From Biomphalaria glabrata (Eukaryota; Mollusca; Gastropoda; Planorbidae): a stretch of 64,000 nucleotides of DNA. A program made the translations under genes and the position numbers. Shown here piece after piece: positions 24,049 through 38,100 of this stretch. The stretch covers positions 28,917,043 to 28,981,042 of the forward strand of contig NC_074723.1 of NCBI RefSeq assembly GCF_947242115.1. Reading direction: 5' to 3'. Numbering within the stretch: position 1 is the first letter of the stretch; the number at the start of each line of letters is the position of its first letter. The notes under the pieces were generated by a model. That model saw nothing but the letters and a program-made list of their open reading frames with translations. It made no database searches and was not told the origin of the DNA.

Positions 24049-24244
24049 ACTAGTTTCTGTAAATTTTGGATGCTTTTGGCTATAAGTTCTCTTTCATTCT
24101 TCTTCTCATTGTTTCATTAGAAACTAGCCAGATGTGACCTGCTCGTCTTAAGTTGTATATCACAAATTCATTAGGAAAAAAAAAGTATAATTATAATTAA
24201 TTCGTGAATGTAAATTATCCTAATTTTAATCCCCAATTTCAAGG

Positions 24245-24476
24245 ATAAGTTTTACAAACAGGTTAGTGTCAAGGGTAGGGTTTGTAAACATAAATAGTGT
24301 CAGAACTAGGGTTTGTTAGCGTGGGTAGTGTCAAGACAAGGGTTTGTAAATGTGGGTAGTGTCGAGGCTAGGGTTTGTAAATGTGGGTAGTGTCGAGGCT
24401 AGGGTTTGTAAATGTGGGTAGTGTCGAGGCTAGGGTTTGTAAATGTGGGTAGTGTCGAGGCTAGGGTTTGTAAAAT
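24245..24476. repeat. 31-bp minisatellite downstream of UBE2J2
   Basis: Around seven units of the form gggtagtgtcgaggctaggg plus tttgtaaatgt (31 bp) lie head to tail. The last four are almost identical and the first three diverged (gtgtcaagggtagg, gtgtcagaactagg, gtgtcaagacaagg), suggesting recent expansion at one end. Confidence 0.9.
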
Positions 24477-25179
24477 GAGTATGGGTTCAGTGTCGTGCTG
24501 TGACAACATATATGTATTGCTGTATATATTGTGTACAAAGCAAAAAGAGTATTAAAGTTCACTGGTTGTTGGTCATTCAATTTGTTGTGGTGTTGGTTCT
24601 TTACATTTCAATACTACCTTCCTGTTTCAGTTTTTACTATTCATTTTTGTTCATAGTACATTATTTTATGAATGTTTTTTTTTTTTTTTTTACCAACCTT
24701 AATTGGAAATACCTTTAACAACTTGATACTCTCTTGAAGGATAAGTAAAATAATGTAACACTCGGTCATAATATACTTGAGAATTGTTTCTTACTATCTG
24801 CTGTAGCTAAGTGTTCTGGGTGGCAGTAGTATTACCTACTTCTTATTTATGTGCCATAATTAACAAGCAGGGCAGCAGATGTCATTTGTATTGAAATAAC
24901 CATTGATCAAGGTATTTGACTCCTGCACCCCAATCCTTTGTTAAGGCGTTTTGCTATTTTGGGTTTTTGGCACATTGGCATAATTAGGGCCATGTTGTGC
25001 CCACAAGGTGTTTTGCCCATGAGACACTATATCCATCCTTCTAGAATAAATGCCTTTGAGTTGAACATCTTTATATGTGTAAAAAAAAATGTAAATGTTG
25101 ACACTAAATGATTATGATTAAAAACTGAAAAACTTGTTTTCAAGCCTTGAGTTATTGTATTGCAACGTTTCTACGCTGG

Positions 25180-25185
25180 AATAAA
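25180..25185 (+). terminator. Candidate polyadenylation signal of UBE2J2 (distal)
   Basis: AATAAA followed within 15 bp by a GT-rich run (gggttggtc). If used, the UBE2J2 3' UTR would be about 3.3 kb. Confidence 0.3.
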
Positions 25186-25199
25186 AACTTGGGTTGGTC

Positions 25200-28100
25200 A
25201 ATATTTTGTACTACTTGAAGAAATCAGTGGACAAAACATTAAAATTTCAAAGATACCAGATGTGATGAAATGGTAACAAGGAGTTTAGAGGCAGCTCTGA
25301 AGTCACTGAAACTTAGTAAAAAAAAAAGTTTTAGTTTTGTTTGTGTTCAAGATTATACCCAGACAACCGGCAACAAAACTGAATATGTTAAAACAAAAAT
25401 GAAAAAAAGCAATAAATCATAATATTTTTATTGTATTTTCTTGGCTATCAACTTACAAAACAAAAAAAACAAAACAAGTACTACTAAACTACCTTAAAAT
25501 ATTGTAAATCTTGAACAATAGTTTTGTTTAAATGCCACATTGTTCTAGCTGCCAGATATGTAAATAGAAATATTTCCTTTCAAATCTATTTTCTTAGTAC
25601 ACAAATTGGAAAAAACGTGGCCAACTTTTGAACCATATACAAATTGTGCAAGGAAAAATCTGAATAAGTTGACACAGATTACTTAAGAATAACCTTTTCC
25701 TTGAAATAAATTCTGATTAGAAGAGACATGAGAAGTTTTGTGCACAGTGCTAGGGGAGGACCAACAACTATGTCCCTTGAGCTGGATTATACACATCTAG
25801 GGATTAAAAAAACAAACTTGACACTGTCAGAGGAAAAAGATGATAAGATGATGGCCTGTTTAGTGCTGAGTTTATAGTGACCTCATTGGATCACTTTGAT
25901 GAGACTAATACAAAAGGTTTCAAAGTGAAAAAAGGTTAGACAACAGCTTTCAATTACTTCATGTCCTCTATGTTTTCAATTTTCCAATGAAGTTTTTCTT
26001 TAGTTGAGCAGTACAAATTGCTGGACAGCTCTATTTCTTGAGAATATTCAAATTCTCTCATTCACTACATTTTTTTTTAAATTGGCAAAATGAAACTATG
26101 TGCTAAAAAAAAAAGGTAAGATTTCATGGTACGGGGTTCTGTGTATTCCCATTGTAATCAAGAAATCTGACTAAACTTCAATAGGTAGTCCATTTTTGTT
26201 ATAAAGAAATTCTTAAGACAATAATTTCACTTAATGTTATGATCAAATTGCTTTAAATTTTATTTTTTTTACATGGAATGAATTGCACCTACATGGACTA
26301 TGATGGTCTGACATGTATAGACTAGCCTTGAATAACCTTGAAAACAAAAATTTTCATAATTTATCAAATTAAAAAATAAAATAATTACACATTGGTTTTA
26401 CTTGAAAGAAATAGATCACACTGAAAGCATTTAAATGTCCACCATGATTCAAGAGTAATGCACAAACACTGATGTAAGCATTACAAACACAGTGATGCAG
26501 ATATTACAAACATAAATAAACTCCCTGATCTCATGAGAAATTCAAGATGATGACATTTTACAAAGTCTAATAAAAAAAGGAAAATCTTACTGCAAAAGTG
26601 ACCAAAAAAGTTAAAAACTAAGACTGAACAGGGGTTGTTCATCCTCTCCAAGACTGACAGTGGACAGGTAGAAAGAGACTTGAAATAATTGGCTTCCCAG
26701 TCATTGATGTATGTATAAAAAAAAAGTACAACTTTCAGACCTTGCTTTCTAAAGGGCAGATGATGTGGCCAATGGTTAACAAAGGTATCAAGAGGCCAGT
26801 ACAACAACCAACCAACCACCTTTACTTTCCCCAACTAATGTCAGGCATCTATTAGAGCATTCAAAATTCCTGTCTTCATTGAGATTCAAACCTGAGACAA
26901 CTCAGTTTAGAAGCCAAATGCTTTACCACTCAGCTATCACAACCCATACATGTATATGTACTTGTAAATAAAAAAAAAAGTTGAATTTACTTTGGAGAGC
27001 TGATTTATCTTTAGAAATGGACAATGTTACCCACAGATGATGACAGTAATGTCCTAATTATATTTCTGTTTATTATTTCTAGATATAATTGGTTGTTTAA
27101 ATAGCATAGTTTTAAAAAAAAGTTTCAATATACAGATATATGCATTACACCTTGATCTAACAACAGCGCAACATCTCAATAAATGCAGACACACAAAAAG
27201 ACTTCATAATTAAAAACTAAATGGGAAAAATAATAATACTGAACATTATATAAAACCAATTCAAGAACAATGGGTGCCCATTGAATATTAAACATGATGA
27301 TTTGAATCAGGAGGTGGGACTTATCAAACACCTTTGTAACCAATAACTTGATGTTGATAATAGCAAGCTACAATTGTTTTGGCTTGTTAATAATAATGTC
27401 TTTATGAGCTCAAGCTAATTACTTAAAAAAACAGCTGGCAATGTTGGCGAAATAATAACTCACACTACTCACCAAAAAAACGACAGGTATTGTTGAGGAT
27501 ATAATTTTATAAGTTCTTATTGAATCACATTAAACCAGCACATACAGATTTTGTTTGCAAAAGATATTTTTTAATTATTAAAAAATATATGGCAGCAACC
27601 AATTTAATGTTTATTCAATATCTTTATAAATAAAACATGAAATTCATATTTTCAATACACTAGCAATTTAATGTGTTATGTTTTGGTTTTAAAAAAAGTT
27701 TTGAGATAGTTGAGATAGATAGATTAGATTCAAGTCTAATACTTCTGTTTTTAATCCAACTGTAATTAACTGAGATCCAACAAAATTTTCTTATATGAAA
27801 TAAAAATCGACTTATAATATTATTAAAATGAAAGATATTAAACATATTTTCTAAGATATCCTTTTTTTTTTCTTTAATAAATATTATTTTACCAACAAAA
27901 ATTGTCCCTCTAAATTTACAAACAAAAAAAGTAGAGTTTTTTTTTCTTTTTTTGAGAAACATATTTAATTAGTCTGAGAATTATGCAGTTGAAACATGAC
28001 AAAGTAATAACAAAAAAACAACACCACCAAATTAGTTCATTAAAAAAAATAGAGTGCAATAAAATGTCTGCCATTTTTTTTTAAATTATAAAACATCAGC

Positions 28101-29174
28101 AAAAAAAAAATTGTAATCAAAATATGAAAAAAAAAAATCTTTCAGCAGTAAATGTTTGACTTTAGTTTAGAGATTAAAGACATCTCAATGTGCAATTCTT
28201 CTTAGAGAGTATCACTTGATATTTATTACTTAGCACTACTTTGGTATCTCTAAGACAACCTGTACAATCACCAAACTAAATTTTCTTAAATACCAGATTT
28301 TGGGTAAGGAGAGAAAGATCATCAACAACAAGAGAAGGTTAACATTATCTAATACTGTCATATCAATTGATTCACAATAGAGTAGGAGCCCCAAGGTTTC
28401 TAAACTAAGACACAAAGACACAAACAAATAACACTAACAGCACAACCAAACAACACTACCACAAGGTTGAAAACATCATTTTAAAAATTAAGAAATATTA
28501 TATCAATATAATTGTCTCATTGTGATATAAGATGGGAAAAAAAAGTGTTTTTCCCCTTTAAGAATTTGATATGTTATTCAGTAAAACCCATTCAGAAGGT
28601 GACTGTCTCAGCAAGGCTTAAATTCCTTTGAATACAAAAGAAACAAAAAGTCCTTTGATTTCCCTTTAATAGAAGACTGAACATTTACACACATTGTGAA
28701 TTCTTGTTTATATACAACTAAAGTATGAGTTTATACCAAAGTAGATAAAGAGAAATCGACACTATAAACTCACAGGTGGACAGGCACAGTGGACAGACTC
28801 ACAGTAAAGCGTCAACATCTAAATATCATAGTTTGTTGAAAACAAATAATATCAGCAAGCTAAAATCTGAATTCTAGAATGTAAGAAAAATGGTAAGGAC
28901 CAAGTTTGTACGGTAATGCAATATGGAAGATTTTAATGACATGAAATGCCATGATAGATGACTGAAATGTCACTCTAAATGACTGTAGTGTAATGCCATG
29001 GTAAAGAAATAAAATGCCACAACAAAGAGAGAAATGACAAATCAAACACTGGTATCACAAATCCACTCTTTTAAAGAACATTAATAACTCTTTTTTTTTT
29101 GTTAGAAAAATATAATCCAAACAACAACACAAAACTAGGTGTACTGGGGCTAGTGGGACATTCCAATGACCACC
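25200..29174. other. AT-rich region between convergent UBE2J2 and GMPS
   Basis: Apart from a SINE at 26.74-26.95 kb, no exon or RNA gene is seen. Homopolymer A runs are frequent. The 3' UTR of the minus-strand GMPS gene must lie here, next to 29174, but several possible minus-strand AATAAA sites (tttatt on the plus strand) make the end uncertain. The open frames in this region are AT-driven. Confidence 0.5.
26735..26946 (-). repeat. tRNA-derived SINE, family S1
   Basis: Reading the minus strand, the copy has a tRNA-like head with a degenerate B box (GGTTTGAATC), the tail TAAAGGTGGTTGG, and ends in ACCTTGCTTTCTAAAGG-related blocks inverted at 26738. It matches the copies at 29.8, 31.5, 56.6 and 63.8 kb. 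Confidence 0.7.
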
Positions 29175-32100
29175 CTACTCCCACTCTGTTGTGCCTGGTG
29201 GTTTGGCTGTCAGATCATAGAGCACTCTGGATATACCTGGTACCTGAGACACATTTTCTACCATCTTTTCAAGATGCTGAAAGGACAAATATTAGAATAA
29301 ATCAACTGAGCGAAATGAGGTCAAGAAAGCTTGAACAAATATATGTTGAAAGTGAAATTGAGTTTAATATTGTCAAGTTTATTTACAAGTCACTTAAGTA
29401 TAGTATGTCAGGAGTTAAGACTTAGTATGGAAGGTAAGACTAGTATGGAGGGTAAGACTAGTATGAAGGTAAGACTACTAGTATGGAGGGTAAGACAGAC
29501 TAGTATGGAGGGTAAGACAGACTAGTATGGAGGGTAAGACAGACTAGTATGGAGGGTAAGACAGACTAGTATGGAGGGTAAGACAGACTAGTATGGAGGG
29601 TAAGACAGACTAGTATGGAAGGTAAGACAGACTAGTGTGGAGGGTAAGACAGACTAGTATGGAGGGTAAGACAGACTAGTATGGAGGGTAAGACAGACTA
29701 GTATGGAGGGTAAGACAGACTAGTATGGAGGGTAAGACAGACTAGTATGGAGGGTAAGACAGACTAGTATGGAGGGTAAGACAGACTAGTATGGAGGGTA
29801 AAAAAGTAAAGTGCCCTTTCAGACCTTACAACCTATTAGGCAGATGAAGTCAAGGTCATCTGTTACTGTAGTCCACGGTTAACGAGGGTGTCGTGGCCAG
29901 CACACGAAAAAAAGACACAACCAACCACCTTTACTTTCCCCCAACTAATGTCAGATGCCCATTAGAGCTGGGTGGACTTGGAGGTGCCCCAAAGATCCCG
30001 AAATTCAAAATTCCAGTCTTCACAGAGATTCAAACCCAGGACCCCTGATTAGGAAGCCAAGCACTTTACCACTGTACCTCCTGAAGGTAATAGTAGTAGT
30101 ATGGAAAGTAAAACTATGAAATTTAAATGACCTGTTATTATGTGTAATTGTGTGTTAGCTGTGGCTAATTATCGTTTACCAAGATTGTAATGATTACATG
30201 TTATGGCCTCATTTCTTTTTTAATGCAGTTCTTTCAAATTTAAATTCACTGTATTATATTGTTATTCTTCCAATGAATCAATGATAATTCTTAAATGAGA
30301 ATGTCTCTAAAAAAAGAAAGGGTAACTAACTCAGTATTATGTATGATTTTGTAAACTCTATGATTAGCCAAATCCAATAAGATTATTTCAAAAGAGCTAC
30401 GAATCCTACCAAAAATATGCTTATAATGTCAAACCTGATTATAAACAATAAAATAGTTCCTAAATACAATAGTGATGTTCCTCATCCAAACCGAAACAGC
30501 ACCACAGTCACTATTTTATTGAGTTTTATCTTATTTTGGGCCTTGTTTTTTTTTTTATATATCTTAAACCTTTGCCAACTTTTATATAAGACTAACACAG
30601 CTTCTGTTCATTTATAAGCATTTCTAATAAAATCATGTACAATCTTGTGAGAATCATCATTTTTCACCGTAATCCATTTTTTGCTTGAATAGTGGCTGCA
30701 TGTTCTTAAGTGTTTGTTTGCATAAATGTCTTTTGTGTCATTCTAAGTTAATGTTTCTAGGTAGATTCAAGTAAATGTAAGAATCTCTTGTGTGACAGTT
30801 ACATTACTAGTAAATGCTGTGGCTAACTGAGAGGCTGTTAGATTGTGATTTAAATTTGAGTAAATTCAACAAACCTTGACAGGTATATGTTTCCCTGGCG
30901 TAGCTGGGACACCTGTCATGAAATCATTGGTGATGAAGGTTCGAATCACAACAGACCTCTGACAGGATGGAAGGTGCATGCTGGGATCTCTATCAAAGTG
31001 AATAGGGATTAACACAATGGGCATCTGAAACAAAACAAAATAGAATCAAATTATAATTACATGGGTACTAAGTTATAATCACCTGACATGGTTTCTTACA
31101 ACATTCATCATGTATGATTATTGGAATCAATTATGATATGGTCATAAAATAACTAAAACGAAACAATAAATTACCTGTGATATTGAGCCCGACAGACCAG
31201 CCTCTGCCAATGTTCTTGTAGCATTATAGTCAGCCTGTCTGAGTGTTGCTAGCACCCCAGTGGTCAGAAAAGTGGGTGTGATATCTTCCACTGGATGAAT
31301 GACAGGTCCACCAAATACATATACAACCCTGGTGAGATATTGTATATTACAATGTAGTTGTCCCCTCACTCTATAGCTCTGTCTAGCTAAGCTAGCACAA
31401 CTTGAATAACCAAGGCTAAAGTAAGGCAACTTAACCAAAAAATATGACCAAATAAAGTTGTCAAATTTTTCATTATCTTTTTTTTTTTCTTCAGGAGGCA
31501 AGGTGAGTGGTAAAGTGCTTGGCTTCTGAACCCAGGGGTCCCAGGTTTGAATCCTGGTAAAGACTGGGATTTTTTAATTTCGGGATCTTTAGGGTACCTC
31601 TAGGTACTTGAAAATAGTTGGAGAAAAGTAAAGGTGATTGTTTGTTGTGCTGGTCACGTGACACCCTTGTTAACCATGGGCAACTGATGACCTTTACTTC
31701 ATCTGCCTCATAGGTCTGAAAGGGAAATTTTTCTCTTCATGATGGAGTGAAAGTATTATTTGTGTCTGTGGGTCTACTCACTAGTGGGAACAGGGAGGAA
31801 ATGAAGACTAAGAAGGTAACATTTTTTTATATATGATCAAAAATTCTTTTAGCCAGCTTTTGCTGCCAAGTTCTAAGCTCTTTAAAAAACCATTTTCAGA
31901 CCTGAGACACTCCAGTAAAGCTTATATTCCTACCTCCTGATGGAGGCACTGGTACTTTATGTAAAGAAAACAAATGAACTCTAAATGTTGAGAATTATAG
32001 ATGTAAGTAAGCAACTTTTTGTGATTGTGACAAATACGAACAACAAAGTTGTCAGCACTGGGCAGCAAGGCTTGTACATACATAACCATAATCAGTTAGT

Positions 32101-35100
32101 ACCTATTAATACTGTGACATATTCTTGGAATTATTTTAGCCAGAAGCATTAGCTCCTCCCAATTGGGTTCATCTTCTGAGGACAGTGCGGCCACATAGCT
32201 GTATGTTCTGCAGTCACCCTGATGACAGACATAAAAGATGCATATCAGTCTATTAAAAATAAACTTATAATTTTAAAGCATTTGTTTTTTTTTGTTTTAA
32301 AACCTCCACAAATATGCCCATAATTTAATGGACAAATTGAAAAAATACAACTGATATCCAATGTCATGTCTTAATCTCATAATGGACTGAAAAATAAATG
32401 GGAGGTGGGGGGTTCATAAATGCAGTTTTAAAAAGTATAAAATAAGCCTATAGTGACAGGTTAAGTGCATGACACCTCTCTCTCTATGGCTTGGTCACCC
32501 AATAACCAGCTGTAACATCTTAATCCAATAGATTTTAAGTACGCTTAGAAGCTATGAGACTCTGGAATGTCCTGAAATGGATAATACTACATCCTAGCCT
32601 TTTAGGGAGTAGTTGATCTCAGAATCTAGCACTCGCCCCACACGCTCATGCAGAAATTGAGAAATGTTTTCATTGATGTTACCTGCACTCCAACAGTTTT
32701 GATGGGCAATAACAATGACATAAGAGACGACTGGGAGGTAATTTTCATCAGTTGCTCCTGCTCATCTGTTGAAGAACTTGACCTGATTCTGTTCAGCAGG
32801 GAATGTGGCTGTGTGAAAGGAAATGCAGTTTAAATAAAAATAACATTCACTTCTAGATATAGGAATTATGGAATGTCCAGTATTTTATAAGGAAGATATT
32901 TTCACAAAATACAGTTGACTCTAGATAGTCTGACACAGCACAGAGGCTGATTCAAGTAATTAATACATATGCATAAATAGGTATACATACGTTTTTAGAA
33001 TGTAGGTAGGCTAAAATTGTTATTTAATGGAGCATTAGAAATCTGATATCATTTGTTTTGTATTTTTTAGATAATAAATAATTGTTTTTCATCTATCGTG
33101 TATTTTATAGATTGGAAACTCTTAAGAGAAAATCTTATACATCAAAAACAGAATTTTCTTGGCATAAATGGTTAAATTCTTTGAAGTACAGCTAACCTTT
33201 TGTGATCTAACATTTTCAGTAATCCCACACTCCCAAGAAACTATCAGACTATCAAGAGTCAACTGTACAAAGTAATTTTTTTTTTAAACTTAATCTTTTT
33301 TTACAAGCACTACACTATAAAAAAAGAGTTGAAATCATAATGGAAACTAAGACATTTTTTTAAATTCAAGATTAAACTTTATTTGAGTTCTCTGTTGTAT
33401 GTAAAAGAGACAACATGTAAAACATATATGTCCATAAAAGAGATTGAACCACAGGCATGGAAACACATTACACAAAATTATAATATAGGAAGAAGACAAA
33501 AAGAATTGGTATGATTTTGTTCTAAATAGACAAAAGTGTTGTTTTTTTTTCCAGCATTATTATACAAATTTGGCTTTAAACACAAATAATGATGTATGGA
33601 CAAATGTACACATATAAAAATAGTTGCCAACATAAATTGTTAGAGATCAAACAAACTTACTGTCTTGGAGGAAGTTGAAAAACTTGTAATTATTCTAAGC
33701 ATGACAGAGTTTTCAGCAAAATCTTTACAGATGTAGGGCTCATCAGCACAGATAACACGGATAGCTAACCCAGGACCTGAACAAGAGAAATAACTGATGT
33801 TTGTTTTGTTTGTTTTACATGTTTCGGATGTTCCTTCAAAGTTGAAGATAATTACTTCCAAGTCCAAACCTCCCGCCGGACGACGGGGGATGGGAGCGGG
33901 CAGGGTTTGAACCCTGGACCATCGATAAATCTGAACGACAGTCAAGCGCGCAAACCGCACGACCAGGCAGCCATCCAACTGATGTAAGCATTCACTGATA
34001 TAAAATATTTCTTTATAAACAACTATCAACTTACATTGGTCAATGGCATAGAATTATATTTAATAGCTCAGTGTAAGAGATGATGGACGTTTCTAACAGA
34101 AAATGTTATTTGATCATTACAATGTACTAGCTTCTCACTACATAAATGGATGAAATACAACAACAATCAGATGTCATTTTGACAATTACATTGACCAGTT
34201 ACCTATTTAGGGCATTGGAAAATGTTTTGAAACACAAAGAAGTTCAATAAATTACAATGGCACATAAACAGTACTTTAAATAATGAGTAGCTTTAAGAAC
34301 AGCAATGCAATAGATCTACCTGGAAATGGGTGTCTGTGTATAAGTTCCTCAGGAAGCCCCAAATCTTTTCCGATAGCTCGAACTTCATCTTTATGAAAAT
34401 CTTTTAAAGGTTCAACAACACGTCCCTAGATAAGTCATGAGAAAATAAAACTTGAAAGTAGCAAACAGACAATATATTAAAACAAATTAAATTTCTTTCT
34501 CATTCTTAACATTTTAAAATAACTATGTTTATTAAAAACTTTTTGGCTAGATAGAAGATAAAACTGTACACAAACCATCCAAAACTTTCTAAATAACTTA
34601 AATTTCAGAATATGACAAAAAATGTTGTACCTGATTTCTCAATTCTCTCACCAAATCTGTATCATTGTGGTGTGTTTTAATGGCATCAGCATTTCCACTG
34701 GCCAAAGCTGAAGCACTCTCAATTAAATCAGGTCTCAAAGTTCCTACAAGCAAAACATTAATAAATAATGCTATTAAAAACTATAAGGTAATAGAAAGCA
34801 AAAGAATTACACCCAAGTCGGTTCCACAGCTAAAGGTTTTTAACAAAATTTTTTGATTTCAGAAGAATTTCCTTAGGCAGAAGAGGCTTGTAAGCTAGGT
34901 ATAGAGATAGTAACAGATGGCTGCCAAAGACTAAGATTGCTTTATTGATTCTTATTGAACATTTGATGTGAGATAAACCTAACTTAGTCATCTCCCGCCC
35001 TTCTACAGGATATGTTCGTCTTATTTCAGAATAACATTTCAAATATACTTGCCATTAAGGAGCCTCCCCAAACTCCACAAAATAAACAACTGATCGGTAA

Positions 35101-38100
35101 AGATTATAAGCAAAAGGATTTTTAAAAAGTGGAAGAAGGCCATCACTGAGATATTGTGAAGTCAAGTTTATAATTATATATTATTAATATGCCTTGTTCT
35201 TTTACTCACCTTGACCTAAATATATTTCTTCAGGTTTTAGATTTAGCTCATCCACAACCTCATTAGCAACCTGTCATGTCACAAATATAATAAACCTTAA
35301 TAGAAACCTGTCATAACAAAAATCATTATCAAGTTTAAAATACCATTGTATTCATTAAAACCAAAGTAAACTTTGACATTTGCAACACCAGCAATGTGGT
35401 ATTTTTATTGATCAATACTAAATCATCAAGTAAAAAACTTAAATGCTAAATTCCAAAGGCATTTCTATAATGATCTAAGCTAATTATTCTACTACCACTC
35501 TTGCTAATTTGTTTTTTAATTAATGAAAATGATAATAATTTATCAAATGTTCTCTTTAAAAGGAAATGCTTTCAAAATCATTGCAATACTTGAAATCTGT
35601 TAAATTGATTTCATATGAGATCAAGATGAGTTGAAAAATGTTGAGACTTAAAGCTAAAATGAGCCATTCCAGGCAGTAAGAGACTATTCCTAGACCAGAG
35701 TCATTGATGCTGATGTCTAAGAAATACCTTCATGAAAGTGTCTCCAATAATTTTACGTTTGTCCTCAGGGTTTGTAGTTGTGTTCAGTGTGTTGGTTTTT
35801 CTTTTACGTGACCCACCATCTTGTTTGTCTATCGGTATAGATGTTGTGGCATTGTAGAATGTGTGAGAGGCTCTGATCACTGGGGAAAAAAAATATATAA
35901 CTCAAATTTTTAACATTAATCTTGGATCTGAACCCAAACCTGCTTTCAATTAGCCCCACCCACATGCAATGTATTCGTTATATGAAAGCCAGCACAGATA
36001 CTAAGCTTTAACAAACTTTAATTATTATAATATTTTATTCATTGTAGAAACAACATTGGTATGTTTATTCAAACACATCTTCAACAAAAAAGTTAACAGC
36101 TAGTCTTTGTTTTCATGAGTTAGATAAAAAGTTAGATCATTTTTCACCAACCTCGAACTTTTAATCCAATTTTATTGAGTGACTGTTCCACTTGGTCACT
36201 TTCATTCTTCCTCATAAACCCATTGTCTATATGCACGGCTATTACTTGGTCCTCACTTAGAGCTTTGTGTAGGAGGGCAGCACAAACAGTGGAGTCCACG
36301 CCTCCACTCAACAGCATCTACAACAACAACAGTAACATAAAGTCAGTGCCGGAAAAAAAAAACAAAGACAGGTCATAAGTAACTAGTTTGAGTAATCTAT
36401 TACAAAAACTAAAACTTAGTTACAATATGAAAAATAATTCCATTTAAAACAACAATCTTTGCTAAATAAATTGGCTTTAGGCAGGCCAAGTTGATATTAG
36501 TTGTGAGAAAGAAATATGTCAACAAAACCAAGACACATAGGTGGCAGTGATCAGTTTACCAAAACTTTGTGATCCTTGACTGTCTTCCTTCATGTACTTG
36601 ATACAAGACTTACCAAAACTTTGTGATCCTTGACTGTCTCTTTAATGTACTTGATACAAGACTTACCAAAACTTTGTGATCCTTGACTGTCTCTTTAATG
36701 TAGTTGATACAAGACTTACCAAAACTTTGTGATCCTTGACTGTCTCCTTAATGTACTTGATACAAGACTCCTCCCTGCTGCTCATGGTGTAGTCTCCACT
36801 CAGTTGTGACACTTCAAACAGAAAATTGCTCAACATTTTCTTCCCATTCTCTGTCAAGTCAACTTCAGGGTGAAACTGAACTCCATAGAGTTTACTCTTT
36901 TCATTGGCAATAGCTGCATTAAAAATAAGGGAAGAAATTACAAAATGTATTTAATTACACAACTTCAAGTTAGAGCTAACTTTTAATATTTAGTACTATT
37001 TTAGTTAGTTATTTAGTACTATTTAGTAAGACATCAGACGTATAAACAACTGTTTAATATTTGATCAAGTCTTGATAAGAAAACATGTTACCCTTATACA
37101 TGAGAAAAACAGAATAAAGAATCCAAGATTTAAAGAATCTACTAGGACGTCAAGGTTAAAATTAAATTATGCACCAAAACAAAATATACAACAAAAGACG
37201 CAAATATGCTGCATTCAGGGCGAGGGACAAAAATGATTGTCTCACTCTACCTATTATCAGATGAAATATACAGGAGTGAATTGGACATTAATGGCATGAA
37301 AGACTTAACAAAGCTATGATCTAGAGTCTGTAGTTATTGATCAATTGATTGTAAAGTTAATAGTCTAGTATGTGTACAGTTAATGATTTAGTCTCTGTAC
37401 AGTTAAAGTGACAAATTTAATATAATCTATAAAACAAAAGTGCCTAGCTTCAAAACCAATGGATCACAAATTCAAACCCCATTAAAGATTGGAATTTTAG
37501 GACATACTGAGTAACCCAACTCTGATAGGTACCTGACATTTGTTGAAGAAAATAAAGGCGGTTGTTATGCCAGTTATACCCTCATAAACCTTGGCAAAAG
37601 AGCTTCACATTATCTGCCCTATTAACCACTACACCTGAAAGGAAAAATTCTTTTACCCTACAAATGAGTGTCATTACCTGCAACAATAGAGCCAGAGTGT
37701 GCCACAGCCTTAAATCCATCAGCCACCTGTGTAATACTGTCACCATGTGTTAGAAGAACATGTTGCTTTTCATCAAGTTTCCTGGATAGAGTATAAAGTT
37801 GAATGTGCCCTCTCTACATACAACAATGATAAAGTTAATGGTTGATAAAGAGAGGTTTGATTCTTTCAAACAGCATTCCAACCTACTGATGATAATGAAA
37901 TAGATTGCAGATTTCAACAGGTTGATTGAATCATAACATTTTGTCTTCTTGGTACTAGACTTTAACATTGAATGAAGGATGGTCAAATCAATAGCTTACT
38001 TAAATAGAGTGCAACTAATTGGAATTAGACTTTTAACATAGAATGAAGGATAGTGAAATCAATAGCTTACTTAAATAGAGTGCAACTAACATCCACAGTG

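Noticed and set aside
29099-29425. Plus-strand open frame opposite the last GMPS exon
   Set aside because: It is the antisense shadow of the conserved exon encoding [14 protein letters not shown].
33812-33978. tRNA genes, because of clear B boxes
   Set aside because: The cloverleaf cannot be completed, and the same long unit with a common non-tRNA tail recurs, so these are tRNA-derived SINEs. The same holds for 31.5, 56.6, 58.85 and 63.8 kb.
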